Below, in pieces: positions 12,301-22,891 of a stretch of DNA of 64,000 bases (positions within the stretch are counted from its first letter, which is position 1; each line of letters starts with the position of its first letter). Under the pieces are notes generated by a model. It was not told the DNA's origin. It did no database searches and saw only the letters and a program-made list of their open reading frames with translations. This DNA comes from Taxillus chinensis (taxonomy: Eukaryota; Streptophyta; Magnoliopsida; Santalales; Loranthaceae), in contig CM042092.1 in assembly GCA_023512835.1 (NCBI GenBank), forward strand, positions 43,666,258 through 43,730,257. The letters are read 5' to 3'. A program made the translations under genes and the position numbers.

Positions 12301-12899
12301 GCTAGGCCAAGAGGTAATCTCACCTACGCTAGAGTATTAGGGGTAACACAGTGACATTTATTACTTTCCTCACACACGGGCGCCCAAAATTGACTACCAC
12401 ACGAAGATGCAATTAACACTTTAGACCGCATTAAAACCACCAGCTCTTTCCAATAATCGCTTATAACCATTAGTAATTTATTAGTCTTTTGGTATCATAT
12501 ATATATTTTATTTATTTATTTTACTCATTTATTCTCTAGTAGGTCCCCAACTACGTCCATCCAAAATGGTAACTCAAACGACCTTCTAAGCCTCACCTAA
12601 CATAAAACAGTGGCTCAAGAGCCCACCCAAAGAAAATTAGTGGCTAGAAATGCAACAATCAAAGGTTCACCCAGCCTCACCTAATCCAAAGACGAGACTT
12701 AACCGATCACTATCATTAAAGGAATATGCTACCACCACTAAACAGCAATCTTAACACGCAAGAATCAAAATCGTACCCTGACTAAGGAAAGTTCCGCCAT
12801 GCTCTCCTCCTAGCCTCACTTGAATTTTGCTTTGTCCCTAGCTCGTTGAGCCAGTCTTCTAGCACCATGACTTGCTTCACCAAAACAGTCGTCTGGAGA

Positions 12900-13223
12900 T
12901 GTCCTACTTTTCAATGTCCCGGTTGTCCACTGCAAGAACAACCCCTTTGGGAAACGGTCTCTACCTCTTGAGCCCCTTTCTGCCGATCAGGACAACTATG
13001 CTTCAATTAATCTTCACCCAAGATCCCCCCGATGATGTGGGGTTGATAGCTCTCGACGTACCTCGCTCTTAATCGGTTGTCGAATCTCATCCCTCAACTC
13101 TTGCATTACCAGGCTTAAGATGCCAACCTCATTACTTACATCCTGCAGCTCTCCCACTTGCCCACTGGGGGCGGGCTTCTTTGCTACCTCAATAGTCGTA
13201 CCGGTCACAATTTTCGGAGACAT
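12900..13223 (-). pseudogene. Vestigial gag in element A (coiled-coil start and zinc knuckle remnant)
   Basis: A 69-codon frame starts with MSPKIVTGT (13223) and continues with QVGELQDVSNEVG and ELRDEIRQPIKSEVRREL, comparable to the gag N-terminus of E and C (MPPRRVT..., then repeated REGIR/REVR heptad-like words). It stops at 13014. Downstream, around 12915-12960, another frame gives CSCSGQPGH followed by KVGHLQ, the remains of two fused CCHC zinc knuckles. Element B has the equivalent words (QVAEL near 31735; CSCYEQPGH and CCICGKVGHLQ near 31590-31680). The capsid part in between is missing. Confidence 0.6.
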
Positions 13224-13869
13224 TGGCTCCACGAAAAGGCAGCGCTCTAGGTCATCACTCCATAATCTCAACAATCGCGAGACCACTACCGACTAAGCGG
13301 CTTAAGCTATAACACGCATTATTACCATACAAGTCTATAGGTTCACATTTAACGATTATACCAATTTTACATTCCATTGCATTGCTCATAACCACGCTTA
13401 TTTCACACAAGACCAAGCAAATCACATGTTCAACCATTCACAGAACACCAAACAAATCACATTTAATTTTTTTTTTTTTTTTTTTTTTTGTTAACAGGTC
13501 ACAAGCCTCAAGTTTCCAAGCACACAGTTTCACTTCCACAATTTCTTTTCCATGTTTCCATGCTCAAATCATCACAAAATTTCGAGTTGCACAATTGAAA
13601 CTTTATCATGTTCAAACCCTTTATCCATGCAATTACACACACCGCACACATTTCGGTTCTCATTAAACCGCATTGCACAAGCATCCATTCCACAAGCACA
13701 CAGTTCAACTAAACAAGGACCTTTCCTTGTAGTCATGCTCAAGGTACTTCAAATAAAATCGAGTTGCACGGTTCACGCCTTATCACATTATTCATATTTT
13801 CTTTTATCACAATTATTTTTTTTATTTTTTTATTTTTATTTTTATTTTTTTTTCAGGTATCCACACCTT

Positions 13870-14055
13870 CACATACAACAACCAATGCAACTAGTGCCCT
13901 AATGCCAATGCATGCAAATCCTACCACAAGACCGGACTACCCCAAGTACACCTTGGAGGCTCCAAGAGGACCGTGTTGATCAGGCACGTCCCTCCAGGCT
14001 CCTCCAAAGGACCCAAGATAACCAAGTCCGCCCACTACCCTAGGCCAACTAGACC
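13870..14055 (-). promoter_or_regulatory. Conserved 5' leader after PBS (element A)
   Basis: The block that follows the PBS on the sense strand (GGTCTAGTTGGCCTAGGGTA through GGCATTAGGGCACTAGTTGC) is shared with B (32270-32440), C (48140-48310), E (45565-45738) and F (53568-53745). Conservation in elements that have lost all coding capacity suggests a cis-acting RNA role such as packaging or dimerisation (inference). Confidence 0.6.
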
Positions 14056-14057
14056 AT

Positions 14058-14068
14058 GCTCGATACCA
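14058..14068 (-). other. Primer binding site of element A
   Basis: Sense strand TGGTATCGAGC, three bases after the LTR end. It matches the initiator tRNA-Met site TGGTATCAGAGC seen in E except for one deleted base. Confidence 0.8.
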
Positions 14069-14071
14069 TAT

Positions 14072-16021
14072 TGTCACGCCCGGATTTCCAACCCGAGGAA
14101 ACCGGTGACGTGACTCCCCATTCACCCACACGGAGGGCAAAGGGGTTGGATTACTGGATGCCACAAACAAGTCTAACAATTACAATAAATCAAACAAGCC
14201 ACATCTTTATTTAATTCCATATATCAAAGGTTCACAAAACAACCATGTTCCTTATTACAATTCAATCCCTTAGTACATTTCCCACCCTGGGGTTACATAA
14301 ATCATAAAATTACATTACTTGAAATAAACAATAAAATGGAGATGGTCTTCCACCTTGGTGTTCCCACCTAACGCCCGTAGGTTCCTGTAAAGAAAACAAC
14401 ATGGTAGGAGGGGTGAGCAACCACGACTCAAGTAGGGATCATGTCTCCCCAACCCATCCCATGCACCTAATATCTACATGCCTTGTGTACAAGTGTTTGT
14501 GTCGTGTTACAATTATTCCACCAGATGTAATTACAGGCTATAATAGCAAATGCAATCATACACGGGCTGGTACATAAACACTCCAAGGCTTCCACAACCA
14601 CCGGGTTTCCAATAACGATCCCGGGCTTCCATGACCACCGGGTTACAAGAACAGTCCCCGGCTTCCACGACCACCGGGTTCCACAAAACAGTCCCGGGCT
14701 TCCACAGCCACCGGGTTCCACAAAACAGTCCCAGGCTTCCCACACCACCGGGTTCCACCAAACAATCCCGGGCTTCCTGGCCACCGGGTGTACAAGCAAA
14801 CACGCGGCACACATGGCCATACAGGCATAACATCAAACACTTAGTATGCTCGATCACCAGGAATAACATCGAACACTTAGCATGCATATATCCACAAGCT
14901 CATAAACCCGACCACACAGACATAATCTAACACACTGGACGTGCGTGGCCTCACAGGCATTACCTCAAACACATAACATGCACGGCCTCACAGGCATTAC
15001 CTCAAACACATAACATGCACGGCCTCACAGGCATTATGTCAAACACTTGGCAGGCATATATACATATATCCAAACAACACGCCATTGAAGGCCAACATTC
15101 ATATAGGAGATCACACCTATATGAATTTACATATAAATATATATACAGATACGACCCAGAATCCGCCTGGGACCCTAGGACGAGAGGAGGGTTTAGGAAG
15201 AACAGAACCCCTACCTTAAAGCGGATCTTCCTTGCTCCCGCGCCAAACGCCGTCCTCCCCACGCAAGATGCTCCGCAAAGAAACCAAAGAACTCCCCTTT
15301 CCCTCTCTCTCTAGCTCTCTCTCTCTCGGCGCAGAACAAAGAAAGGAACACAAGAACCCTAAACTCAAACTCAAACCCTCCTTATATAGACACCATCCAC
15401 ATCAAAACGACGTAGTTTTGATTAAGTAAACCCAGGATCAAAACGACGTAGTTTTGATCACACAAGTTAGCACCTATCCGCACCCATATAGGCCAAAATA
15501 CTCGGAATTTCAACATGGTCCTTTGGAGAAAGGTCATTAGAATGACAAAACCAAGGGAACCATGCAAAAATATGCTGCACGCCAATTTGCACGCCAATTC
15601 CCCAATTGGCGTGCAGCTCCAAATGCACTCAAACTTCACCACAAGTCTCCTTGCATCTTGTAGAGGCCTGAGGAGCAAAAATATGCTTGCACGTGAAATG
15701 GGTGAATTCACGTTCAGCTCCAAATGCTCTGAAATTTCTGTGGTAGATAGAGGACCTCATTCTAAGAAACTTTTGTTCTTGCACGCCAATTGTTTGAGGC
15801 CATCTACTAGGTCAAAAGTGAGCTCCAAGATCAGCCAAAACAATTTAAAACCGCATGAAAACGCATAGCATCTTCCTAGGGCATAAATGTACGCTATCGC
15901 TTGGCACATGCACCTCTCAAAAGTCCCCTCTTGGGCTCATCTCTTACCTTAAACTTGTGTACCAACATCCAAGGTGTTTGTGGTTAACTCCTTACACACG
16001 GGTAACACACGGGTCATTACA
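14072..16021 (-). repeat. Element A 5' LTR
   Basis: 1950 bp, near-identical copy of 7410-9362. TATA at 15381-15390, palindromes at 15401-15422 and 15437-15458, hairpin at 15589-15614. A few scattered indels separate the two copies (for example in the CT tract and the 36-bp repeats), consistent with a fairly recent insertion. Confidence 0.92.
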
Positions 16022-16025
16022 GAAA
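16022..16025. repeat. Target-site duplication of element A, right copy
   Basis: GAAA, identical to 7406-7409. Confidence 0.8.
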
Positions 16026-18240
16026 GGAGCAGGAACACCTATGGTGAGGGGTGCAATTCCACGCGGTAGTTGTGGGATTTCGGTCCTTTCCCCCTTGTCT
16101 AGCACAAGACTTGAGGCATGGATAGTGAGAGGCTTGATTCCATGTGGCAATAACGGGTTCTCCGGAGCCTTAACAGTTAAGACAAGGGGTGTTGGCACCC
16201 ATGGCGATTTGTGTGAATGATCTTCTTGGATCATGTGGCTTTGGTTGTCCATTCCTCCTCTTGAGAATTCTATCATCCTTTGGTCTATGAGTTTTTGCAC
16301 CACCTCAGAAAACTCACTGCATTCTGCAATGTCATGTCCCCATGACATCTTGTGATAAGGGCATTGTTTTTCCCCATCTATTCCTTTTCCTGCCCTTGGC
16401 GTGTCTTTAGCAAGTATATAGCCATGTTCCTGTAACAGAGTAAACAAATGTGTTTTCTCCATTTGTACTTGGGAGATCCTTTCCAGCCGTGCTTCATTTT
16501 CGATATTAGCAACATTATTGGAGTGTTCTGGGAGAGGATTGCTGTTCACATTCGGCGTCCCAGACAGTGCGGAGAAATCCAGCCATTTTACATCCTTTAA
16601 TGCCTGAACCTTCCTTTTGAATGTTATACAATTCTCGATATCATGTCCAGCTCCACCTGCATGATACTCACATCTAGCATCTGGCTTATACCAGGCCGGG
16701 GGAGGAGTCTTTATTGCTCCTAAGGGTATAGGAGTTACCATCCTTGCTTCTAAAAGCTTGGGATATAATTCGGCATATGTCATTGGGATCGGGTCGAACT
16801 CCTGTCGTGGTCGGTGAGAAGCCTGATTCACTCCTGCTTGTTGGGTCTGGGCCCTTGGTTGCCCCTGTCCTTGGAATGAGGCTCCCGGTCCTTCTTGACT
16901 TGCTGGCCTTGGTTGCTCTGGGTATGGTGCTTTCGGTTGAAACGGATTAGGTGTCATTGGATATGGAAATGGAACCCCTCCTTGCGGCAGGTATGGCATG
17001 AATTGGGGAGGTGGTGCGGGTGCAGAGATAAGCATTTACCAGGTGCCCCTCTAGCAGACCCTGGCGCTTGGTAGAATGTTGGTTGTATTGACTGGTGCGC
17101 TTGGTATACCAGGTTGCTCTCATTTTCCTTCTTCTTTGCTGGTGGTTGAAACCGTTTTGATGCCTCAGCCGCATCCACCTTTAGCTTTCCACCTTTAATT
17201 CCACTTTCTACTCGTTCACCAGATCCGACCAAGTCTGCAAAGCTGCTGGAGACGTTACCGATCAACTTCTCATAGTAGACACCTTTTAGTGTGTTGATAA
17301 AAAGAGTAGTGAGTTCTCTTTCGGTAAGGGGAGGTTGGACCTCCACAGCTGCCTCTCTCCATCTTCGTGCATAATCTTTGAAATTCTCTTCGGATCCCTT
17401 CTCCATAGACTACAGGGTCAGTCGATCCAGTGCCAGCTCGGTGACATGTTTGTACTGTGCTAAGAAAGAAGTAGCTAATTCCTTCCATGTCCTAATACGG
17501 TTTCCATTCAGTTGAAAATACCAGCGAAGGGATGCCCCAGTTAGGCTTTCCTGGAAACAATGCATGAGGAGCTTGTCTTCACCAGCGTAAGCGGCCATCT
17601 TTTGACAATACATGGCCAGATGTGTCCTCGGACATTGTGTCCCGTTGAATTTTTCAAAATCTGGCATTTTGAATTTTGGCGGTAGCACCACTCCAGGGAC
17701 TAAGCATAAGTCTTGTGGGCTGGTCATACCATAGCTGTCAATGCCTTTTACGGCCTTCAATCTTTCCTCGAGTCGGCGTAAAGCGAGCGACTCAATATTT
17801 TCCTGAGGAGCTGGGGAACCCAACGCTTCCATTACATTTCCTGATGCGGGCATAGTGAAATGAGTTTGATTTGGGGTAGGAGGTTGTGCCATAGCAGGAT
17901 GGTATGTGGGTGCCTGGCTTGGAGCCAGGTTGGGTGACCTGAACGACCTCCTGTCCTCGCTCTTGATGGTGATTGGTAGTTCCCCCGGTCGAAATTCTTC
18001 CTCTTTCTTGATCAATTTCGTGAGCATTTCCATTATTGCAGACATTTGCCCCTGTAGGGTTTGTTGTGACTGTTCCAACCCCATGAGTCTGTTCTCTGTT
18101 TCTTCGCCATTGGGCGTGGTTGAGGTATTTGATTGCGCCGGGATATGAGATTGTAAGAGTGTGCAATCCTGGAGGGAGGCTGCTACCCACCTGGGTACAA
18201 GGGAACTTTTATTTGATTTTTTTGATATGCATGTATGCAT
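16026..18240 (-). pseudogene. Ogre gag (capsid and C-terminal region), broken
   Basis: Structural protein of the particle. Frame 18240-17410 has a Gln-rich coiled-coil-like start, a proline-rich middle and the retrotransposon-gag (capsid) domain with LAMYCQKMAAYAGEDKLLMH, SLTGASLRWYFQL and TWKELATSFLAQYKH. A TAG at 17412-17410 interrupts an otherwise continuous frame that resumes at once (MEKGSEENFKDYARRWREAA). Relatives have Gln there, so CAG to TAG is likely. A frameshift near 17000-17035 precedes the last part (17035 to the A junction), which is Pro/Gln-rich and then has two short Cys/His segments (CEYHAGGAGHDIENC, CPYHKMSWGHDIAEC) that resemble zinc-knuckle-like motifs of this lineage. 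Element A truncates the end. Confidence 0.85.
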
Positions 18241-18446
18241 GAATGTCTATGCAGAGGGTTAAAGAAACAAACAACTTTATTGCAAACAAAACATACAATA
18301 TAAACACTCAATACAAACATACAATGCTTGAAATGCCATGTAAAATGAAAGTTATCACTACATGATCTTAAGGCATTCTTCTAGTCATCTCCTAAGGAGC
18401 ACGGCGCCTCTTTCTGTCGGGGTGGTCGTTCACCCGCATCCTCCCG
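18241..18446 (-). other. Spacer between Ogre ORF1 and gag
   Basis: About 200 bp without a supported frame, A/T-rich. It includes the gag start region (TGCATACATGCATATC on the sense strand). Confidence 0.5.
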
Positions 18447-19868
18447 CTACTTCATTATGGTCGCGATCTGTTTTCCCCTCAGCCCTGACCTTTGAAGAGT
18501 TCCTTCTAGAGATGCTTCTAGCCTCTGGATCTGCCGCCTTAAAGTCTGATTCTCCTGGAGGATAGCCTTCATGTCTGAAGTTAGGCGTGGCTTGTGTTGT
18601 GCCCTCCAAGATATGTATCTTCGGGAAAACACCAGGTTTTGAACTGTTGGGTTGGATCTTGTGTGGTGTGGACCATGCTTGATACATCTTCTTGCCTTCT
18701 TCTCGTGAGCATGGTTCTGCTTGTAAGTGAAGTCACACTCTTCCATGCCAAAGAGCACGGGAATAATCGATGACGCCCCACTTGTCTTCCTACCTGCGGT
18801 GGTGCATATGCGGTTCCTCCCCGGGGGCCTAAAAGTGGAACCCAATTGTAGTCCCCATTGGCTATATGTCATGGAGACCACCGGCATCCAAGGAGCAATC
18901 CCAGGTAATGTCGGCACGTGAGGTTCCCCAACTTCTTTTTCCAGCTTTCAAAGTCTTTTGGTAGGCTCCACTTGCTGAGCAGAATATCTAGTAGTGTTGT
19001 GGTTGGTACTTGATAAACAGCAGGGAAACGATGAACACTGTAGGGAAAATGACCTTGCAACCAAGTGCATAGGAGAGGTAAGCACCCCATGAACTGTCCC
19101 GAGCCTTTACTCCTTAGGTAAGTAAGAGATCGGATGGTTTCAGCCAAGATAGCAGGAGTAGGGTCACATCCCTTGAGCACCTGCTGGACCAAATCTACAA
19201 TTGCCCCATCGATGTGGGCCGGTATCCTTGGGAAAATGACTAGCCCATATATAGCTAGTGTAAGCAATTTGTGTACCTCCGCTTCCATTGCAGTTTGTAT
19301 TACTTCTTTGATTGTTGCCCATGGAAGATATTCGCGCCCACCGTAAGTTGTGAGCGCCGGTGAGTCCCATACTGGCTTTCCCATAATTTCAGCAAAGGCC
19401 CTTCGGCATGACCTTCTGGGCTCTGGCAGATAGATTTTCATTTTGTTTTCCACGGGGATATCCAGCAATCTTCTGTATTCTTCTATTGTGGGAACAAGAT
19501 CTAGGTCGTTGAAGTTGAAGCACCGCCGTCGAGGTTCCCCAGAAATAAATGGCTGCCCCCAGCATATCCGTATCGGCCGATGGCTCGATTACATGGGGCA
19601 AATCCCGAAACCGTTGTATGTATATGCTTTTCCTTTCGTCGACCACTTGCTTCCATATTGTCCGTACCTCCTTAGTGTAGTCCAGCTGATCTTCTATGAC
19701 AACATGTTTCCGCCTTGTAGGCCTCTCCTGGCGGGAAATCTCCAAGGCGAAGTTGAATGTCTCCCGATGCTTGGGCCACCATTGTGACGCCTCCTTGTCC
19801 TGAAGGCCTTTTAGGAGATGATCGAAAGTTGCCATGCCTATATGAATGATGAATGTCATGTTATGCAT
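18447..19868 (-). pseudogene. Ogre extra ORF1 (DUF7745-type protein), frameshifted
   Basis: The Ogre lineage carries an additional protein of unknown function upstream of gag. Here it begins at 19868 or at the internal Met at 19835 (MATFDHLLKGLQDKEA). The diagnostic block DLDLVPTIEEYRRLLDIPVE spans about 19525-19450 and the next block ALTTYGGREYLPWATIKEV follows, then LTLAIYGLVIFP and a region containing SLTYLRSKGSGQFMGCLPLL. The last part (18917-18447) ends with a probable coiled coil, ILQENQTLRRQIQRLEASLE. The pieces lie in three frames, so at least two frameshifts (near 19450 and 18900) have broken it. The family assignment is from remembered motifs and is fairly secure; the function is unknown. 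Confidence 0.78.
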
Positions 19869-20465
19869 GATGGCAGGTTAGGATGACAAGTTAATATATA
19901 TCAAGGTAGGTAAACAGGATAAAGAATATACCAATTGTAAAAAAAACAGTTAAATGTACAGGGGATGACTTAAGGACTACCCTACAAAACAAAGGTTAGC
20001 ATGGCATGGAATGAGCAAACAAAATGTGGGTCAATACCCCCTGATGGGCTTTTATTGCTACCCCTATCTTATTCGTTGGTTCCCAAACTTCCTCAATAGA
20101 GGGCTCCGTACACCATGGGATTTACCTGGAGGGGGATCTTAAAAGGACGTGCCTTAAAAGAACCTCAAGCTTGAGTGAGGAGTCCGAGGCCCCATTGCGG
20201 ATAATGATCAACGCGCTGGGGACCATACTGAACCTCGCTAACCTAAATTGTGTTAAACCCGGGTATAGGGTTATGCATGAATGCAACAAGTATGGAAAGC
20301 AATAAATCACAACTATCATGGTAATGAAAGCGTATAAATAAATCACAGTTTAAATGACAATTGTATAAAAACAACTTGGCATGACAGATTCATACAACAA
20401 AGACAATTAAATATAACCTCCTAAGTCCTAGTTCTAGACCTAACTCTCTAAAGTGTTCATTCTTA
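19869..20465 (-). other. Ogre 5' untranslated leader
   Basis: About 600 bp between PBS and ORF1, no supported frame. It contains AT-rich stretches and a block at 20030-20260 of moderate complexity. Confidence 0.6.
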
Positions 20466-20485
20466 TTTCCCCAGCAGAGTTGCCA
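20466..20485 (-). other. Ogre primer binding site
   Basis: Sense strand TGGCAACTCTGCTGGGGAAA, two bases after the LTR end (…GATGACA). This is the usual Ogre/Tat PBS type (reported as tRNA-Arg-primed in the family); the tRNA identity is recalled, not tested. Confidence 0.8.
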
Positions 20486-20487
20486 GC

Positions 20488-22891
20488 TGTCATCACTGGT
20501 TTTCGTCCGGGCCCTTTTGGGGTGAGCTCAAACTAAACCAATGGTGAGAAATTTTAGAGTCGCCACCAACTGTTTTTGGGGTACAGTTGGATACCCTCTA
20601 CTTTGAGTAGTCTTAAGTGTGTGGTCTGCGTTATCAGAGATGGGTTCGGGAGTTGGTTACGTGTAGGGAAGGATTAGCACCCCTACAGCGCCCTTTCGGT
20701 ATCTAATTTAGGAGGAGGAGGTTTTATTTTATTTGTACTGCCATAGCTGGGTTAAGTTTCCTAAAAAGTCTATGATTTTTATTTAGCTAAATTATTTATT
20801 AAGGTCATGGTTAAAATGGATTTATCCTAAATTTCTAAAGGGAATCCTAAAAAGTTTTGGGTTTTGTTTTGAAGTGGAGAATGAGATCCTATGGGTTGGT
20901 TTTAGGTTTTTGATTTTGTTTTGGAGTCCTAGAAAATGATTTTTTATTTTCCCCTTTTTTGTTTTTTTGTTTTGTTTTGTTTTGTTTTGTGTTTTGTTGG
21001 AAGACATTTGGAATACATTTCATGAAAACATTTTCAAAACATGTTGTTGAAGAGATTTTTAAAAAAAAAAGATATTTTATTGAAAAAAACGTTTTGTTTT
21101 GTTTTTTTTTGTTGTTTTTTTTGTTTGTTTGTCTGTTTTGTTTTCTCTCTCTTTTTTTTTTGTTTGGAAAACACATTTTTTGACAGAATTGAAACTAAAT
21201 CTACACATACATATTTGAATTTTTAACTATGGTGCACTGTCAAAATAAATGTGAGGTGTGTGCAAGTGGCATTCGAAAAATGAAAATAAATAAGAATGAC
21301 AACAATTAAGACCACTCTCTTTCTTCCCCTTTTTCTCTTTTTTTTTCATATCACTCTCCCTTTTTCTTTGCTCTCTGTTTTTTTTCTTTTTCTTACTACT
21401 TGCTATTACAAATTACAACCCTGTATTAAGGCAACACAAAACAAAACAATATAATAATATACAGATGCGTGAAGTGGAACAAAGTGAATCAAAATAAAGA
21501 GTAAAAAAATAAAAATAAACTGACTCGAGCTCTAGCCTGAAATTCCGTAGCGGCGGCGTTGACGGGTGGATGAAACTCCAAGAGCGATCGGTCGGAATCG
21601 GGCTAGAGACAGGGTCCTGCTGGCAACGACTACGAATGGACCTTCTTTTTTTGTTTTCGGTATTTGTTGCTGGAAATATGGAAAAAAAAAAGGGGAACGA
21701 AAATAAAATTGGGGAATTGACAATGATGTTGCAGACTTTCTAGGTTTGGAATGGGGGTGAGTGTATTGTATGAATGCTGGCAAAGTGAAGAGAGAAGTGA
21801 GAAGAAAAGGAAAGAAAAAGAATTCGGATGGGATGTGTGTTGTTGTTTTTTTTTTTTTATAGGGATGTCCTTCTCCCTAACCCTCAAGTGATGATACCCC
21901 GACCGTAGGTCTATCTTGGAAAACCACCGGGCACCACTCAACTGGTCAAACAGGTCATCTATCCGAGGCAAAGGGTAGTTGTTCTTTACAGTCACCGAGT
22001 TCAGCTTCCTATAGTCAATGTAAAGGCGTAGTGTGCCATCTTCCTTCTTTGCAAAGAGCACCGGAGCACCCCAGGGTAAGGTACTCGGTCTGATATACCC
22101 CTGGTCCCCAACTCCTCTATTTGCCTCTGCAGCTCCCTCAGCTCGGCTGGCTCCATGCGATATGCTACTTGGGAGATTGGGCCAGTCCCCGGTACCAACT
22201 CAATGGTAAACTTTACACTCCTCTTAGGAGGTAAACTCCTCAACTGGTCAGGAAAGGCATCATGAAATTGGTCAACAACTGCTGGCCACACTCTCTTTTC
22301 CACTTTTCTCTCCTCAGCAAAGGTCAAGGTTGCCAACCTGTGGGTGATGGCACCCCACTGGTCCAACACTGGCCTAGCCCGACTCGCCTCACAGTCCGAC
22401 TCCTCCTGTAGGGTGCAAGAGGTCTCTGCAGGTGTTTTGCAAAAATGGGTAACCTTTCAGGAATTGTTTGGGGAGATCCGTATTCGCCCACATAGGCATT
22501 TTGAAGGGTTTCGCAAGATCACTTTTGCGGGCAGTTTGACCAGGGGCATTGACCGTCTTTTGGCAAGTTTGACTTTTTCCAACGAAAGTTGTTTTGGCCA
22601 TAACTTCTTCATTTTAAGTCCGATTTGAGCTCGGTCAGGTGTGTTGGTCTCGAATTTTCATCCTCCATCACCTGGTGTTGGTCTTGGGGTGCTTCAAGGA
22701 CTTGTAGCAAAAGTCATTAATTTTGAACTCCCCCATCCGTGTCAATTGTATCCATCTCGTGCCGATTGGGGTAGACCATTCCTTGGAAGTATGGGATCAT
22801 TGTGGACCTGTTCAACAAGGTACATGGCATGGGCAGAAAGGTATATCAAATGGGGTTAGTATGTCCAACCCGGACAAAATGGGGTCCAACA
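20488..22891 (-). repeat. Ogre 5' LTR
   Basis: About 2.4 kb, TGTTGGACC at 22891 to GATGACA at 20488. The 3' end contains the conserved Ogre block with TGGCGACTCTAAAATTTCTC (20565-20546). Long T-rich tracts (20940-21170, 21320-21400) are A-rich on the sense strand. A 575-bp piece of Tekay pol (21860-22434) is embedded in it. Confidence 0.85.
21860..22434 (-). pseudogene. Captured Tekay RT fragment inside the Ogre 5' LTR
   Basis: Matches E 43032-43608 along its whole length in the same order and orientation. It encodes the region from protease end into [54 protein letters not shown] and [14 protein letters not shown], with frame changes. Homology begins abruptly after a T run (at TAGGGATGTCC) and ends abruptly at CTGCAGGTGT. 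No LTR, PBS or obvious TSD borders it. Whether the other LTR has it cannot be seen. Confidence 0.82.

Larger units (their letters stand above)
9363..14071 (-). other. Interior of element A, largely noncoding
   Basis: Starts with the PPT (9363-9375, AAGGGGGAGAGGA on minus). 9375-9760 matches the Tekay 3' region, including the last integrase codons near 9715-9765. 9770-12890 is A/C-rich (plus strand) sequence without a supported gene; it aligns in patches with the interior of B (28400-31600). A 154-residue frame at 10995-10531 is not conserved in B and is not called. 12900-13223 holds gag vestiges. 13300-13860 resembles the Tekay gag 5' leader, with poly-T tracts at 13469-13489 and 13817-13853. 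13870-14055 is the conserved leader next to the PBS. Confidence 0.7.
7410..16021 (-). mobile_element. Element A: non-autonomous Tekay-type LTR retrotransposon (LARD-like)
   Basis: Two LTRs (7410-9362 and 14072-16021, 1953 and 1950 bp), a PBS for initiator tRNA-Met next to the right LTR and a PPT next to the left LTR show a minus-strand element of 8.6 kb. The 4.7-kb interior has no protease, RT, RNase H or integrase. It keeps the leader downstream of the PBS, a decayed gag start and zinc-knuckle remnant (12900-13223), and a short stretch matching the last codons of the Tekay integrase (near 9715-9765). It therefore looks like a deletion/replacement derivative mobilised by autonomous relatives such as E. 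Confidence 0.88.
1..22891 (-). mobile_element. Ogre/Tat-type Ty3/gypsy retrotransposon (3' LTR cut by window edge)
   Basis: Very long LTR retrotransposon read on the minus strand. Order from its 5' end: LTR (20488-22891), PBS (20466-20485), an extra ORF before gag (18447-19868), gag (16022-18240), protease, G-patch segment, RT, RNase H, a second archaeal-type RNase H, integrase, a 2.3-kb 3' noncoding region with a minisatellite, PPT, and the first 87 bp of the 3' LTR. Extra ORF1, G-patch and dual RNase H together are diagnostic of the Tat/Ogre lineage (family knowledge). Bases 1-87 match 22805-22891 with one mismatch, which fixes the LTR start (TGTTGGACC on the minus strand). Element A is inserted between gag and protease. 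The element lies in the 3' LTR of element C; the right-hand target flank starts GGTGC. Coding frames are broken by several stops and frameshifts, so it is defective as read. Confidence 0.9.

Noticed and set aside
20940..21170. Long T-rich tract as a poly(A) tail of a LINE or a processed pseudogene
   Set aside because: It lies inside the Ogre 5' LTR, is interrupted by G, and has no LINE domain or TSD next to it.
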